A DNA stretch of 64,000 nucleotides from Eutrigla gurnardus (GCA_963514095.1 OY741284.1:3806001-3870000), one strand, 5' to 3'; positions 12,457 through 27,540 are shown, counted from the first letter of the stretch. Numbers and translations: made by a program. Notes: generated by a model from the sequence alone, not told the origin.

Positions 12457-12720
12457 TAGGGCTGCACGATATTGGAAGAAAATTACATTGCAATATGTAG
12501 AATTTTCACCCTATTTTTTGGTACATTTTCAAATGCAGCAATTTGATCCAGTTTGAGAGCTGAATGAAGAGACTAGATCTGTAGAGTGATTCTGAAGAGA
12601 TGTCATGTTTACTTCACTACAGTTGTATGCACATTGTGGTGGCAGAAAAACAGCAAAACAAGTGGAAACAGACGATATTGTGTTGTCCTGTAGGATGTCG
12701 GAACAGAAATACAAAAAAAC
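12457..12720. mobile_element. TAGGGCTGCACGATAT-type fish repeat
   Basis: It starts TAGGGCTGCACGATATTGG and continues with ATTGCAATATG-like sequence, the form of a common fish dispersed repeat. Only the left boundary is clear. The matching end was not located, so the right coordinate is approximate. Confidence 0.45.
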
Positions 12721-12784
12721 AGATTATCTTCATTGATTTAATTAATCTCCAAATCAAACGTCGGCAAACATGACGGCAGTACAA

Positions 12785-13131
12785 CTTTAGTATAGATACT
12801 GGGTTGTTCTTTAGTCGAGATACTTGGTTGTTCTTTTGTATAAGATAAGATAAGATAACACTTTATTGTCCGTTTGCACGGAGATTTGTCTTGCAGTACA
12901 AGCTCCAACAACTATACAATTATACATAAAGACATGAGACAACATAAATAAAAAAACATAAACAACAACTATGACTAATAAATATGATGGGGGTCCAGCC
13001 CCACAAGAGTGTTCATAAATTTAGTATAGATACTGGGTTGTTCTTTAGTTTAGATACTGGGTTGTTTTTTTAGTAGAGATACTGGGTTGTCTTTTGTAGA
13101 TACTAGATTGTTCTTTAGTAGAGATACTGGG
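12785..13131 (+). repeat. 24-bp minisatellite (GATACTGGGTTGTTC), split by a LINE tail
   Basis: Units built on TAGATACTGGGTTGTTCTTT recur at 12790-12840 and at 13021-13131, about seven in all. They are imperfect, with a spacing of about 20 to 28 bp. The two blocks are separated by an inserted LINE-like tail (about 12842-13018). The same unit appears in reverse complement at 38207-38256. Confidence 0.8.
12842..13018 (-). mobile_element. LINE 3' tail fragment, minus orientation
   Basis: It begins with AAGATAAGATAAGATAACAC then TTTATTGTCC, the reverse complement of a GGACAATAAA plus TTATC-repeat tail seen at the ends of fish L2-type elements. It sits within the minisatellite. Confidence 0.6.
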
Positions 13132-13771
13132 TTTTCCACCAATACAGAAGATGTCCGTCCATTGTACCTGAGCCATGTATTTGGATCCATACAGAGAGTA
13201 TGGCTCAGGAAATTCACCACAAGAACACTGTTATCTTATTAATGCCAGAAAGCCCAACTTCTGCTGGAAAACTAGTAGAATAATCAGAGAAGGCGTCCAG
13301 ACGATCCATATTCTTTGTGGTTTTGGTGCCCACATGTGACAACACTACTACAGAACTGACACTTTCTGACACCAGTTGGGCTCACCCCAAAATGTACGTC
13401 TTCACTGTTTGCAAACACAAAAAGGTTTATAATTGAGTGCTCTAGTAGAGTATTGTGTATATGTATTCGTAAACTCACTGGTTGTATAGATATGAAACAC
13501 ACACAAAGTAGGTTAACGAGAGGGCTCCGTGTTTCTCGACAATTGAGCAGAAAAATATTTGAAGCTTGAAGTGTTTTACTTACCAAATTTGTACTATCAG
13601 AGCTGGTAAGCTTCAAGGGTTGACCATGAGACAAGCAAATCAACCAGCTCACATGCTTTACTTGATTGTAATTATTAGAATAAATAGCCTAGGCAAAACA
13701 GGTTTGGTACCACAGAATGAAGGCGGACCTCACCATCACCATAAAATATAGCAATCATCACTAATAAACAT

Positions 13772-14106
13772 CCATCCATCCATCGTCTACCGCTTATCCT
13801 GTATTCAGGATTGCGGGGGGGGCTGGAGTCAATCCCAGCTGTCATTGGGCGAAGGCACGGTACACTTGTACAGGTAACCAGTCTATCACAGGGCTGACAT
13901 GTAGAGACAAACAACCATTCACACTCACATTCACACCTACAGGACATTTAGAGTCATCAAAGACTGTCTTTGGACTGTGGAAGGAAGCTGGAGAACCCGG
14001 AGAGAACCCACAACTCCACACAGAAGGAACCCGGCGCCAACCTGGGAATCAAACCCGGGACCCTCTCGCTGTGAGGTGACAGTGCTACCCACTACACCAC
14101 CGTGCC
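13772..14106 (-). mobile_element. tRNA-derived SINE with ATGG tail, copy 1
   Basis: Reverse orientation, flanked by the perfect 13-bp duplication CACTAATAAACAT (13759-13771 and 14107-14119). The head carries tRNA-like box A and box B sequences (GGGTAGCAC and a GGTTTGATTCC-like box B). The body ends in GGATAAGCGGTAGACGATGG with the ATGG repeat. The head is complete, with a small internal deletion near the TGCATGTTCTCC segment relative to copies at 19253 and 33411. Confidence 0.93.
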
Positions 14107-14696
14107 CACTAATAAACATTTGAAGTAAAAAAAAAGATCTCATATACAAGACAGTAAAAAAGATAGATAAATAATTCAAATGCATGTAGCTAGGTCAGTT
14201 TAGACATGCTCACACACCACACCTCGTATGTCTAACTCCTGTCGGCCGTCACGGTTCACGTGGTGGAAGGGACATTATTTCTGCACGCACGTTGGGTCTA
14301 CCTGATGGGGATGTAAGTACAGCTAGTACGTGGTGTCATTCATCTTCCATGCTGTGAGGCACGGAGCTCTTACACATTATTTAATTCACTTAGGCGATGC
14401 ACAGCATTCTGAACATATCCTTTATCATTCAAATGTCTTTTGCATCTTCAAAGTCTCATTGTTAATACTTTCATGTTCCAATTATATTTTTATGCCAAGG
14501 CAAATGTTATGCACAGGCCATATTCATTAAACATTGCCTGTTCCAAAGAGGTCAGGGAAGAAGAAAAGACATCTATTGTCATTCTCGGCAAAGACTGTCT
14601 CTTTCACGTCTCCTCCTACGGTTTCCTCCAGTATTTCCTCCACTGCCTCCTCCACAGTCTCCTTCACTACTTCCTCCTCTGGTAACTGTTTTTGAA

Positions 14697-15606
14697 GGGT
14701 CTGTCTGTCACTGTAGAGGACATCACAGTATTGCCTTCATCAACTGCGAGGAACCTGGGTGTAATCCTCGATGACCAACTATCCTGCACCCCCAACATCA
14801 CTGCTGTGGCCCGATCCTGCAGATTTGCCCTCTACAATATCCACAGCATTTGGACCTTCCTCACAGAGAATGCAATGCAACTCCTGGTCCAAGCACTGTT
14901 CATCTCCCGCCTTGACTACTGCAACTCTCTCCTGGCCGGACTCCCGGCCTCGGTGACTAAACCATTGCAGCGTATCCAGAACGCTGCAGGACGCCTCGTC
15001 TTCAATCTACCCAGATTCTCCCATGTGACCCCCCTCCTCCTTGACCTCCACTGGCTCCCTGTTGCAGCACGCATCCAATTCAAGACGATGACACTGGCCT
15101 TCAGGGCCATCAATGGATCGGCACCCATCTACCTTCAAACACTGGTCAGACCAAACGCCCCGAAGCGAGCACTCCGCTCCTCTACTTCAGCTGGCCGGCT
15201 GGTACCACCATCGCTGAAATCAAACAAATGTCGCTCAGCAAAGTCCAGACTCTTCTCTGTTCTGGCGCCTCAGTGGTAGAACGAACTCCCGACTAATGTC
15301 AGGACAGCTGAGTCATTTGCCATCTTCCGAAATAGGCTCAAGACTCACCTGTTCAGACTTCACCTCGACTCTACATAGCATGACCCACTAACACCCCCCC
15401 ATTCACTTCCATGTTCTTACTATAGCACTTTGATCACAGTACTGTTGTTTGAAGGTATTCTTGCTGAACAGCTACTACTTTTACACTTGTTTCTACTTTT
15501 TTTGGCAATGATATGTTGTGGTTTCTTTCCTTTGACAAATGTACTTATTGAAAGTCGCTTTGTACAAAAGCATCTGCTAAATGCCCTAAATGTAAATGTA
15601 AATGTA
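14697..15606 (+). mobile_element. L2-type LINE 3' end, copy 1
   Basis: The open frame at 14692-15279 reads ARNLGVILDDQLS, SRLDYCNSLLAGLP, IQNAAGRLVFNLP and LHWLPVAARIQFK in order, the C-terminal part of the L2-clade ORF2. Then a TAG stop at 15277-15279 interrupts the expected QWWNELP, after which the frame continues to a stop near 15378. The 3' end has AAAGTCGCTTTG, AAGCATCTGCTAAATG and a TAAATG repeat ending near 15606. It is 5'-truncated (only about 0.9 kb of a multi-kb element) and inactive. Confidence 0.9.
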
Positions 15607-16122
15607 GGACTACTGGGCTCTACTGGCTACTACAAAAGGAAAAAAGGAACTCCTGCTACTGAGTTGCCACGAGCATCTATAATACCTGTATAAGGCTTTT
15701 CTCTACTCTTTCCCAAATAATTTTCCCCCAAATGATGGTAGCAAATTTTTTCCCTATATAATCGGTTATTTCAGCATAAATAATAACAAAAAAGACTTAC
15801 ATTGAATGTGTGTTTTCCCTGATTAGGCTTTTTAATGATCCCCTTTCTGAGGGGAAGGTGGAGGCTGTGTAACACAATGTGACGTTTGCAGCGGCGGATC
15901 ATTTCAGCCCGTTGCTGATAGAATGTTTGAATGATTCCACCTCTGCCCAGAAGTACAAGTGTTCCCGCACAGAAACATCGTGCATAATAAATGAAGCGGT
16001 GGCGCCACATTTTAGGAAGGAAGTGGTCCTGAAGACAAGATGGATCAAACGATGCAGGTATTACTTTCACTGCTAATTCTTTCTCCACACTTTCCAGCAC
16101 CCATTTTTTTATAGTGATTATA

Positions 16123-16125
<3 letters not shown>
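15607..16125. other. intron without recognised features
   Basis: No element recognised. Confidence 0.45.

Positions 16126-16197
<72 letters not shown>
16126..16197. repeat. (CA)36 microsatellite
   Basis: Uninterrupted CA run of 72 bp. Confidence 0.97.
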
Positions 16198-16199
<2 letters not shown>

Positions 16200-16884
16200 C
16201 AGATCGTCTGGGGAATGTTCACAGTTCAGCATGTTTTCATGAATCACACACTCAGAGTGAGTCTGTGCTGCTGATCGAGGGTCTAAATAGACGTTTTTTG
16301 AATAAAATAATTCATTTATTTTATCAGTCTGAGCTTGCCTTGTTTTATTTGATTACTTGTGCTGGTCAATTATGAACAATATGTAAAATGACAGGAGACT
16401 GGTTTATAAGTTATCAGAACTATTGGGAGGGGGGCCGCCGCTGCCAAAAACACGTAGTCCCACTCCAAACTTTTGGTGAAACTTGTCACTTGATACTATT
16501 GTACGTGCGCATATCGCAAAGTCGAAGCTGGAAAAATATATTTAACATCCCCGATGACACAAACACTTCATCTTTGCCTCTTTGATCTTCACTATTGTAC
16601 CTTTGCTGACTGTTTTTATTTCCGTGTCTCCTCTCGGGACCCAGCAATCCGTCCCAGTCACAGATAAATCAACTATTTTCAGCATCAGGCACTCTGACTT
16701 TTGTCAGGGCATTTCCCTGCTTCCTCTCTCTCTTCCTCTCCGCGGTCGAGATCCACTTGTCCACCAATTATCTTTAGCTCGTTCAGATAAGAGCTGCTCC
16801 AAATTCAACAGACACGAGGAGAGAGAGAACAGAGGCGAGTCTTTGAATGTTAAAACGCCTTCGCAGCTTCCAGACAACCTGCAG

Positions 16885-19240
<2,356 letters not shown>

Positions 19241-19252
19241 ATGTTCCCGGCC

Positions 19253-19584
19253 TCCCGGGTTCGATCCCCGGGTCGGCCCGGGTTCCTTCTGTGTGGAGTT
19301 TGCATGTTCTCCCCGTGTAAGCGTGGGTTCTCTCCGGGTTCTCCGGCTTCCTCCCACAGTCCAAAGACATGCAGGATGGGGATAGGTAAATTGGTGACTC
19401 TAAAATTGCCCGTAGGTGTGAATGTGAGCGTGAATGGTTGTTTGTCTCTACATGTCGGCCCTGCGATAGACTGGCGTCCTGTCCAGGGTGTACCCTGCCT
19501 TCGCCCAATGACAGCTGGGATCGGCTCCAGCCCCCCCGCGACCCTGAATACTGGATAAGCGGTAGAAAATGGATGGATGGATGG
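19253..19584 (+). mobile_element. tRNA-derived SINE with ATGG tail, copy 2 (head truncated)
   Basis: Flanked by the perfect 12-bp duplication ATGTTCCCGGCC (19241-19252 and 19585-19596). It begins within the tRNA-like head at about box B (GGTTCGATCCC) and lacks box A. The body is intact to GGATAAGCGGTAGAAAATGG plus ATGG repeats. Confidence 0.93.
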
Positions 19585-19596
19585 ATGTTCCCGGCC

Positions 19597-21820
19597 ACTT
19601 ATGCGGGACCAGTCATTATCAGGTGGCAGCACGCTGGTTAAAGTAGTCCAGAATGATTTTACTCCTACGCCAAAGGAGCGTGTTCTGGGTAGACCCCGGG
19701 ACCTCTTACTATTTGGACGAGGCCAGACAACTTGAGTACTTTAGAGCTGCCAGAACAACCTCAACTGTGCTCCTCGATGCCAAAAAGCAGCAGCTCTACT
19801 CCCTCTGGATCTCTGAGCTCCTGTTTACACCAAATGCCAAACTTTTCAAAGTATTGAACTGCACAAAGTCAATGACGGTGAATAAGCATGAACGCAGCAT
19901 GTGGAGCCCCGCCTCCCTACAACAGAAACCCATGTGTGGGACATAGTTTGCCTTTAAGGATCGATACCATGAAGAACAAACAAAGTGGTTTCAGCTCTTA
20001 AATAATGGGGAAACAACGTAGAAAAGAAGTTATGATTTGAGTTATGAAATACAGTTTTGATTATATATTCAAAACAAAAGGGTGGATCCATAAAGAGATA
20101 CATCCGAGTCTGGGGAACGACATCTTCCTGCGGCGATGTCAGAAAAATTTATATCAGTAAAATATAAAATAAATATAAGTGTATTAGATCAACGAAGCTG
20201 AAGAGAAATGGGTGTCCAACTTCATTCAAATTCAGCACAAAACATTTCAATGAATGCTGGTTCATCAAGCTATCCATATGGTGGAGCTAATTCACCAACC
20301 AGATACCATTCATTCAGCTTCTAGAGGCAACGGTCAATATTACTGCGGCCAACACCTCCTCTGTCATGGGGCGGGTCATTTGTTTGAGACGGGTTGAAGA
20401 CCCAGCAGTCACTTAACACTCAGTTAACAGCTTTTATTTCATTTTATTGGTAGCCAATAAAATGTCACTAGGTTCCCAGAATGCATTTTGGCCAATGCGT
20501 TCCACCTCTTTTGCTTTCTAGACAAATTGTTCACCTGCATTCAACCAAAGCCAGATCCAGAGTGATCGGTCAACTCCACAAAGGGAAACACTTCCTGCCG
20601 ACTCAGCATTCCTACGCTGGCCGTCTGCTAACAGAGACGAGGTGCCGTTAAACCACCAGAGAAGAAGAGTGAGCAGTGAGATAACATCGTTAAACGAGTC
20701 CCAGTCAAAAGTCAGACGAAGGAAAACATGATGGAAATTTGTGTTTCATGTACGAATATGAGGACGTCGACAGAGCTTTTGATTTCATCTGCTGCCAAAT
20801 GATTTATTCGGACACAAAAACTTTGCATTACTATGACTTTTTTGTGTGTCTTGTGTTTCTTGCCAGCTTCTCAAAAATGTGTGTGGATGTTTGTGCCATT
20901 AATTGTATCCTCCGTGGCCAGTGTGTTGTTCCTTGTCCTTTCACTCATTAATGGTGGTGAAATGAATTGTAAATGAGGAGACAGGAAGTGAAGTGAGGAC
21001 ACCCCAGGCAGTCGTTCTGAGCCACCATTATCTTTAACGCTGTCTGTGGGCTCGGAGACGACGACTCGGTAGAGGAGCTGATGTTGCTTGACATCCACTA
21101 TCACTGGTGGACAGCTGTCCTACAACGTTCCCGCACCCTCACGTAACAGCAAAATGAACTGTTTCTTCCCCTGCTGCGGTTGCCATGGTCACAGTGAGGG
21201 GGAGAAGGTGGACAAATGTTCTTTTTCTAGTGTTTAGAAACACGAGTGGCCTGTTTGAATGCCGCCTAGCACTCACATTAGATCCCAACCTGACAGCGTG
21301 ACGAGTGGCCCCGCGATGAGGATGTTAGAGAGCGATGATAGCATTTCTGCCGCTCCGCAGAGTGGATGCCATTAACCAGCAGATGGGTGTTTATATAACA
21401 TCTTTATTCTGCCTTTCTCTCCCTTTTTCCTGTTATTCCTCCATCTGTTTTCTTTATCCGCTCATTGTCTCCGTCTTCTGTCTTTTTCTTCTCCTCTCCT
21501 GCCGTCTCCGTCTGTTCATTTCTCTTTACGTTTTGTCACACGGATCACTCTTCGGCTCCACCATCTGTTTCCTCCATCATGCTCTCTCCCCACATTTCAG
21601 CTGACCCAGCATCAGTCTTTTTATGACGGGGTTGACCCAGGGTAAACTCTGAGCGGTGGCGGTTCGGATCTACACGGCTCGGACGGAGCAATTATTACTT
21701 TTCTACAGAGTTCTTGTTTGAAGTTGTAAACCTTAACAGGTTCTGACTTAAGCTCTGATTAATGAATATTATTATGATTGCACCAAAGGTAGCGATGGTA
21801 GCGACCAGTCTATCTCAATG
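19597..21820. other. intron without recognised features
   Basis: No exon, RNA gene or repeat family recognised. The Leu/Phe/Ser-rich open frame at 21335-21604 sits in CT-rich sequence and is not convincing as a gene. Confidence 0.45.
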
Positions 21821-21821
21821 T

Positions 21822-22050
21822 AGCCCCGCCCCCTAAAGCATCCCCTGCTTTCTGGTCTGGTGGACTCTAAATGGACCATAATGTACTAAATGAACATCAT
21901 GCTGGATTGAAGAAGACTTGAAACTAGAGATTGAGACCATAAACTCATGTTTACAATGTTTACTGAGATATTACAGTATTACAGTACTTCTTATTGCAAC
22001 GAGGAGTCACCCCCTGATGGCCAGCAGAGAGAATGCAAGTTTAAGTTTAA
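21822..22050 (+). repeat. dispersed fish repeat (GTAGCCCCGCCC family), copy 1
   Basis: Shares GTAGCCC, TAAAGCAT, CCCTGCTTT, TGGTCTG, ACTAAATGAACATCATGCTG and GAAGAAGACTTGAAACTA, in the same order, with sequences near 43895 and 49350. It continues to GAGGAGTCACCCCCTGATGG. Unclassified interspersed repeat. Confidence 0.7.
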
Positions 22051-22316
22051 GTCACTTCAGCATTGTACTCACTTTTCAGAGCTGGAAGTTGCTGCATGAA
22101 TGCATCCTTGTCCACCTCAGCAAGTTGTTGGACTGATCAATGGTCAATCACAATGGTGCACTTGTGATCCGTCCTCCCATGTCAACGCCACGTGTGAACA
22201 CGGTCAATAAGAAACGACACGAGAGCAGAAAACAGAGGAAACAAAACCTCTGCAGCTTTCAGGTTCAGCACCGGACAGCTCCCCGGGGAGCCACCGATGA
22301 CTAAGTATATAAGTAA

Positions 22317-22317
<1 letters not shown>

Positions 22318-22392
<75 letters not shown>
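22318..22392. repeat. (TA)n microsatellite, about 37 units
   Basis: Perfect TA run, the longest in the window, self-complementary and cruciform-prone. Confidence 0.97.
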
Positions 22393-22398
<6 letters not shown>

Positions 22399-22839
22399 TC
22401 CCATTATCGTGGTGGTGAGCAGATGCTCATTTACATAACGCAGTTTATTCTCTGTGATTTATTTCAGCACACTGTAAATGAAATGATGCTGGTGCTAGAG
22501 TGCAGCCAAGCTGTTAATGCTATAGGTTGCTATGGTGACACATATACAGAGGCTAACGGGGTGTACATTTGCTGACAGGAATGTGTCCATTTTTTACCAC
22601 ATCTGAAAGCCTATATAAGGATGGAGGTGGTAATGTCCACGAACGTGACCACGATCCCATTTCGAACCAGACGGACAGACGGACAGACGGACAGAATACT
22701 GGAATGATTTATGGCTCCTCACATTCTAATGAAGTCTATGCAAACAGCCTCTGAAGTCATAAATTATCCACTTCAAACAAAAACACTGCAGGGAGACAGA
22801 AAGAGCTAATACAGATGATTAATTAGCCTGGTTCATAGG

Positions 22840-22842
<3 letters not shown>

Positions 22843-22908
<66 letters not shown>

Positions 22909-22918
22909 ATACACACAC
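22843..22918. repeat. (CA)n microsatellite
   Basis: CA run with GCAC and TACA interruptions at its right end. Confidence 0.95.
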
Positions 22919-23498
22919 AGCAAGAAAAGTTAATCTAGTAATTAAACTGAAAATGTAATTTGGGTTTGTTTTGTGTTTATTTAACTCTGTCAGTTCTGCA
23001 CTGACGTAAATTTAATCCAGATGCGAAGAAAAGGCCAAAACACATTTCATGTTAATCACGTAATCCACATCATGAATGTAAACATGGACCACTGTTCACC
23101 CGGAAGACATACAAGGGCAAAGTTTGTGAGGGCATCATGGAAAGTGCTTATTAAGAACAGTATTTGGTATGAATAACAACTTCAGGACAGACTGATACAA
23201 GGGATAATAAATCTACTGACGCACAAGTTTTTAATTAGTCACAACTCTGTAACGTGATTAGAATTGATTTGTGTCATCTAAAAATATATTGTAGTTTATA
23301 TTAATAAAACACAAACTGAGATATTTGGGACTGGTGGTATTGTTGTGGAGTGTTTTTGTGCTAGATTATTTAATTTGTTTTTCATTTCTATATTTCGTTA
23401 AGTACGATATTATCTGCTGGAATTAAATATCTAAGTATTCTACGTCTCAATTTTTAAAATCAAAAATGTAATTTGGCACTTCTACTGTTTTAACCAAC

Positions 23499-24730
23499 AT
23501 CCAGGTTTGAGGACACAAGGATGACATCACTGCTGCACAATTGATATATTATGTTTGATGCAATGCATTCATAAAGTTAACGGGCCAGTGTGTAGAGTTG
23601 TGGGGAATACACATTGGCAGAAATTGAATACAATAATTGGATAATCAACTGACACTAAGAACCACGTGTCCCTGATTCTACGGTAGCCCAGAACAGACAA
23701 ACCAAACTCTGGCACTCTGGCTATTTGTGTTTTTGCAAACTGCACTCTTCATTACGTGTCCGGGGACATTTAATGTTTCTGGACCTGTTGCAGTTTGAAA
23801 CACCTGGTTAATGTACAAAACAAATGAAATGCTCCAAAATGTAGGTAGTTGGGTTTGGGCAACAAAACTACTTGGTTTAGTAAAACATCATGATTTGGCT
23901 TAAAATGATGATGAAATTAGAACAAAACAAAATTGCAACAAAAGTAGTTGGTTAGTACCGGACACGGACCCCAGTCTGCGGGTGGAAGCCTCATGTTTTT
24001 TAACCAGTCCACCACCCACACCTATTCCATAATTGGACCTTCCGCAGATTGATTTGAGACAAATTTGTGATTCAACATAATTCATAACAAAATATGTTTT
24101 GCCTCAAAACATAATTAAGATCATTTGTTTTTAGGAAAGCAGCCTGATTGGGAAGAGTCTGTTGGTTGTCACCTGGAATCTCACATCTGGAGGCCACCAA
24201 GTCCGACACACCGGTCCTTTACGTCCTATATTATCTTATGAAAATAAGATTATATAAAGATGAATTATTTAATTGTAAGTATCTAATATTTTAATCATAA
24301 CTATCAGGAAATGTGTTGTTTTAGCCTTGGGTGCAGCCAACTTCCGGGTTGGATAGCTTAAAGCCGGTGCTACACGATGCAGAACCAACCAAAATCTACC
24401 ATTTGAACATGAGTGCAATGAGCGAAATCCAGGTTGGGTCCAGAATGATGTCATCACTGCTGCACAAGTAGAACACTACACTTAAAAAAACAACATCATG
24501 TTAATTTAATTAAATGTGGAAGGAGCACAAGCTTTATTTTAAAACATCTAATGCTGAACTTGAAACTGAAAATGTGTCATTTGAATCCAGGTTGGACCCG
24601 GATGTCACCACACTGTACAATTCTAAGACTAATGGTGATTTAAAACACTAAAAAAAATGTAATGAGCTAAATCCAGGTCGGACCAAAAGAAGATGTCATC
24701 ACTGCTGTACAAGTATGAGGCTCACTGTGA
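23499..24730. repeat. degenerate recurring motif (ATCCAGGTT..GATGTCATCACTGCTG)
   Basis: A roughly 40-bp motif, ATCCAGGTTGG-like followed by GATGTCATCACTGCTGCACAA, recurs near 23499, 24427, 24585 and 24671, sometimes followed by GTGATTTAA and AACACTA. Spacing is irregular (about 85, 160 and 920 bp). It looks like an old, partly decayed tandem repeat or a repeat-within-transposon. Confidence 0.6.
23840..24010. repeat. GTTTGGGCAACAAAACTAC-type fish repeat fragment
   Basis: Contains GGGTTTGGGCAACAAAACTA, AACATCATGATTTGG and, further on, GGACACGGACCCCAGTCT and CGGGTGGAAG. These features are shared with 41699-41890 and recall a common fish dispersed repeat. Confidence 0.5.
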
Positions 24731-25273
24731 TTTAATCCACTTAGAACACTAATCCTGCTTTGTCCGAGCAGCCTTCGGGCTTGTGATCAGGCTCATTATG
24801 AGGATGTCAGCTGAAGCGCTGTCCACTGGTATGTACGTTGCTCCGGGCCCAACCCGTTCTGTCTTTAATAACCTAATTGTGAGCATGTTAACTGAGGTTA
24901 AGCACCAAACCTCAGATACAAGCCTGGAGACGAAGGAAACGCCGCCCGGTGTTCATTATTATCGTTAGGATCTATATTTAAAAGAGTAAAAGCTTCAGCA
25001 CCGGACAGCTCCGCGGAGACAACTTCCTAAAGGTGAAAACAACGTGGTTTGGCATTTAATCGAAAGAGAGCGAATTGATATGATTTCCGCAAGACTGCGT
25101 TTAATAAACAGGCTTTTTTTCCCTCAATCAATGAACTTACCCGGCCTAGATATGAGAGGAGCCTTTAATTCCCTTTGCACAAAACTCATGCAAAACAAAG
25201 GTGGGAAATACTATCAAATTGTTGATTCAAACCTGTATGAACGTTACTCAGATATCAATTTCAAAGTTTGTTA

Positions 25274-26481
25274 CAGTTATTCACAATTGTTAACACATAA
25301 AAAGTGAAAATTTGCACAACCTTCACTTCATGTAACAATCACTCGACCCAATTTAATACAACTTCACTCCTTATCTGCATGAGACTCTGACGTTCCTTCT
25401 TTACACTCTGATCTCAGTTACACATCACCTCGTTGTCAAAACACACAACGTTCAGTTGTTGCTCACACTTCTCAATCAAATCTCAAAGCATCAACCTGCA
25501 ACACACAAACATTCAAATCTCTCAACATTCAGGTCTGTAGCCGTTTGTAATCAGGACTGCAGCATGAAAGAGTGGTGAACCTCCATTTAGTTTGGTGAAG
25601 AATGGAGAACTTTGAAGACAGAGACAACCAGAGAAGGAGAGGAGGAGGAGAGAGAGGAGGAGGAGGAGGAGTGAGAGGAGGAGGAGGAAGAGGACAAGAA
25701 GGAGGAAGATCACAAGGGGGAGGAAGAGGACAAGGAGGAGGAAGAGGAGGACAAGAAGGAGTAAGATGACAAGGGGGAGGAAGAGGACAAGGAGGAGGAT
25801 AAGAAGGAGTAAGATGACAAGGGGGAGGAAGAGGACAAGAAGGAGGAAGAGGACAAGGAGGAGGGAGAGGACAAGGAAGAGGAGGAGGACAAGAAGAAGG
25901 AAGATGACAAGGAGGAGGAAGAGGAGGACAAGAAGGAGGAAGATGACAAGGAGGATGAGGAGGAGGAGGAGGGAGAGGACAAGGAGGAGGAAGAGGATGA
26001 CAAGAAGGATGACGATGAAAAGGAGGAGGAAGAGGACAAGGAGGAGGAGGAGGGGGGTGGGGTTCTCTGTGTGGACCGAAATCAAACTATTTTTGCTGCA
26101 TATCTGTGTGTTTTCTGTTTGACTATGAAAAAGTAGATCCTCATTCTCCAGAGTCAACGTCAATCATATGGGATGTGTTCCATTTCTATGATTGTGTTTT
26201 GAATGTTGCACTTCAGTGTGCTGTAAATGTTTGGTAGTGTGTACTCAATGAATGGTGTGTGCGTGTGTGTGTGTGTGTCATTTGAAAATATGCTGTGTAC
26301 CAAATGAAAACATGAGTTCCATTTAGTGAACAGTTAAGAGATTTGATGGAAGTGTCATCTTGCAAAGGGAATCCGGCTGAGCATGTGTGTGGGAGGTTTC
26401 CAGGTTTGTGTGTGCAGTTTGGGGAAAGCTGTTATTGTTTTGAGAAACTTTTCTTTTTTTTTTTTTTTTTTTGAAAAACCG
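25274..26481 (-). mobile_element. MITE, inverted-repeat DNA transposon with GAG-rich core (copy 2)
   Basis: Same family as 3496-4635, in reverse orientation. It starts CAGTTATTCACAATTG after TA (25272-25273) and ends GAAAAACCG before TA (26482-26483), so a TA target duplication is seen. The segment 25380-25620 is nearly the reverse complement of 4345-4610, and 26160-26440 matches 3500-3710. The core (about 25640-26055) is a polypurine tract of GGAGGAAGAGGACAAG-like units. The low-complexity open frames are not genes. Confidence 0.88.
26257..26278. repeat. short (GT)n run
   Basis: GT run inside MITE copy 2, absent from copy 1. Confidence 0.85.
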
Positions 26482-26517
26482 TAACACCACTTATTTTACC
26501 ACAACCGGCATGCGGAC

Positions 26518-26992
26518 TAGTGGTGGGACAATGTATCCAAATATCGTGATACTCTCTGATGCAATACTTTTATTTTTAAAATGTTTGTATTAAAATATGC
26601 AGGCAATATTAACTGATACCATGTATTAAGCCTGTTAACAGTTCTGCTCACCAGTCACTTCTTCATGACTCCTCTTGGCCTTTTTCCAGTTCATGGCTAT
26701 ATTGCGTGTGTGTGTGTTGTTGTCATACATTGTTTGATCTCAGTTGAGAAATTCTGTGAAACTGACAGAAAATGCAGTGAATAATCACAGTATATGATTA
26801 ATTCCTGCCTTTGCCTTTACACTGATATTTTTTCTCCTTCAGATACACACATATATCATGATGCATATCGTAGATGATTATCTTGCGATGTATCGAGTAT
26901 CGCAGAATTGCAGTATTGTGATATCATCGTCATGGTGGGCCAAATATCTGAATATTTTTGTAATGTGAGTTACTCTGGGATTCCCACCCCTA
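26518..26992. mobile_element. hAT-like non-autonomous element (TAGTGGTGGGACA ends)
   Basis: The left end TAGTGGTGGGA and right end TCCCACCCCTA are inverted repeats with one mismatch. The interior has ATCGTGATACT and TATCGAGTATCGCAG, as in a common fish repeat. The flanking octamers ATGCGGAC and ATATGGAT agree at 5 of 8 positions, the differences all being transitions, consistent with a decayed 8-bp duplication of hAT type. Confidence 0.68.
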
Positions 26993-27540
26993 ATATGGAT
27001 GCAACACCTCTCTTCATCCTCTAAGAAGAGCAAATGTTGTTCATGTCAGTCACAAACTAACAAACACATACTCAGTCTCCACGTTTGAATTGTCTTGAGT
27101 TTACCGTGATGTTCGATCGGAAATTAATTACCCACGTGTGAACTGAGCGAGAATAAAATCAACATAAAAATATTGACAAAAGTTGCTCGGCGTCTAAATG
27201 TGTTTCAACATCTGGCGGGTAAAAGGGAATTGGATTTTTTATGGTATATAATTAAATGTTAGTAATACTAATACTCATAAAAAAACATGCTTGTGGCCAC
27301 GACAGATCATCCCAGTTCGAACTGGATTGCTGTTTTTTTTTTTTTTTTTTTTTTGTCAGCTACACTTTAACTTAGATTCCAAATGTCCTATAAAGATGAT
27401 TTAATGTAAGTGTATAGTAAGTTAAGTGGAAAGGAACACACAAAGTCATATTAAACACAGAAAAAGCCACTAAAAGTTTCATTTTGTTTGCTGAAACTCA
27501 CTTATTTGATTTCATTTTACACCTGTCTCATTCTGCTCCA

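Noticed and set aside
14692..15279. Host gene of 195 residues
   Set aside because: The sequence is the C-terminal part of an L2-type LINE ORF2, with the matching LINE tail downstream.
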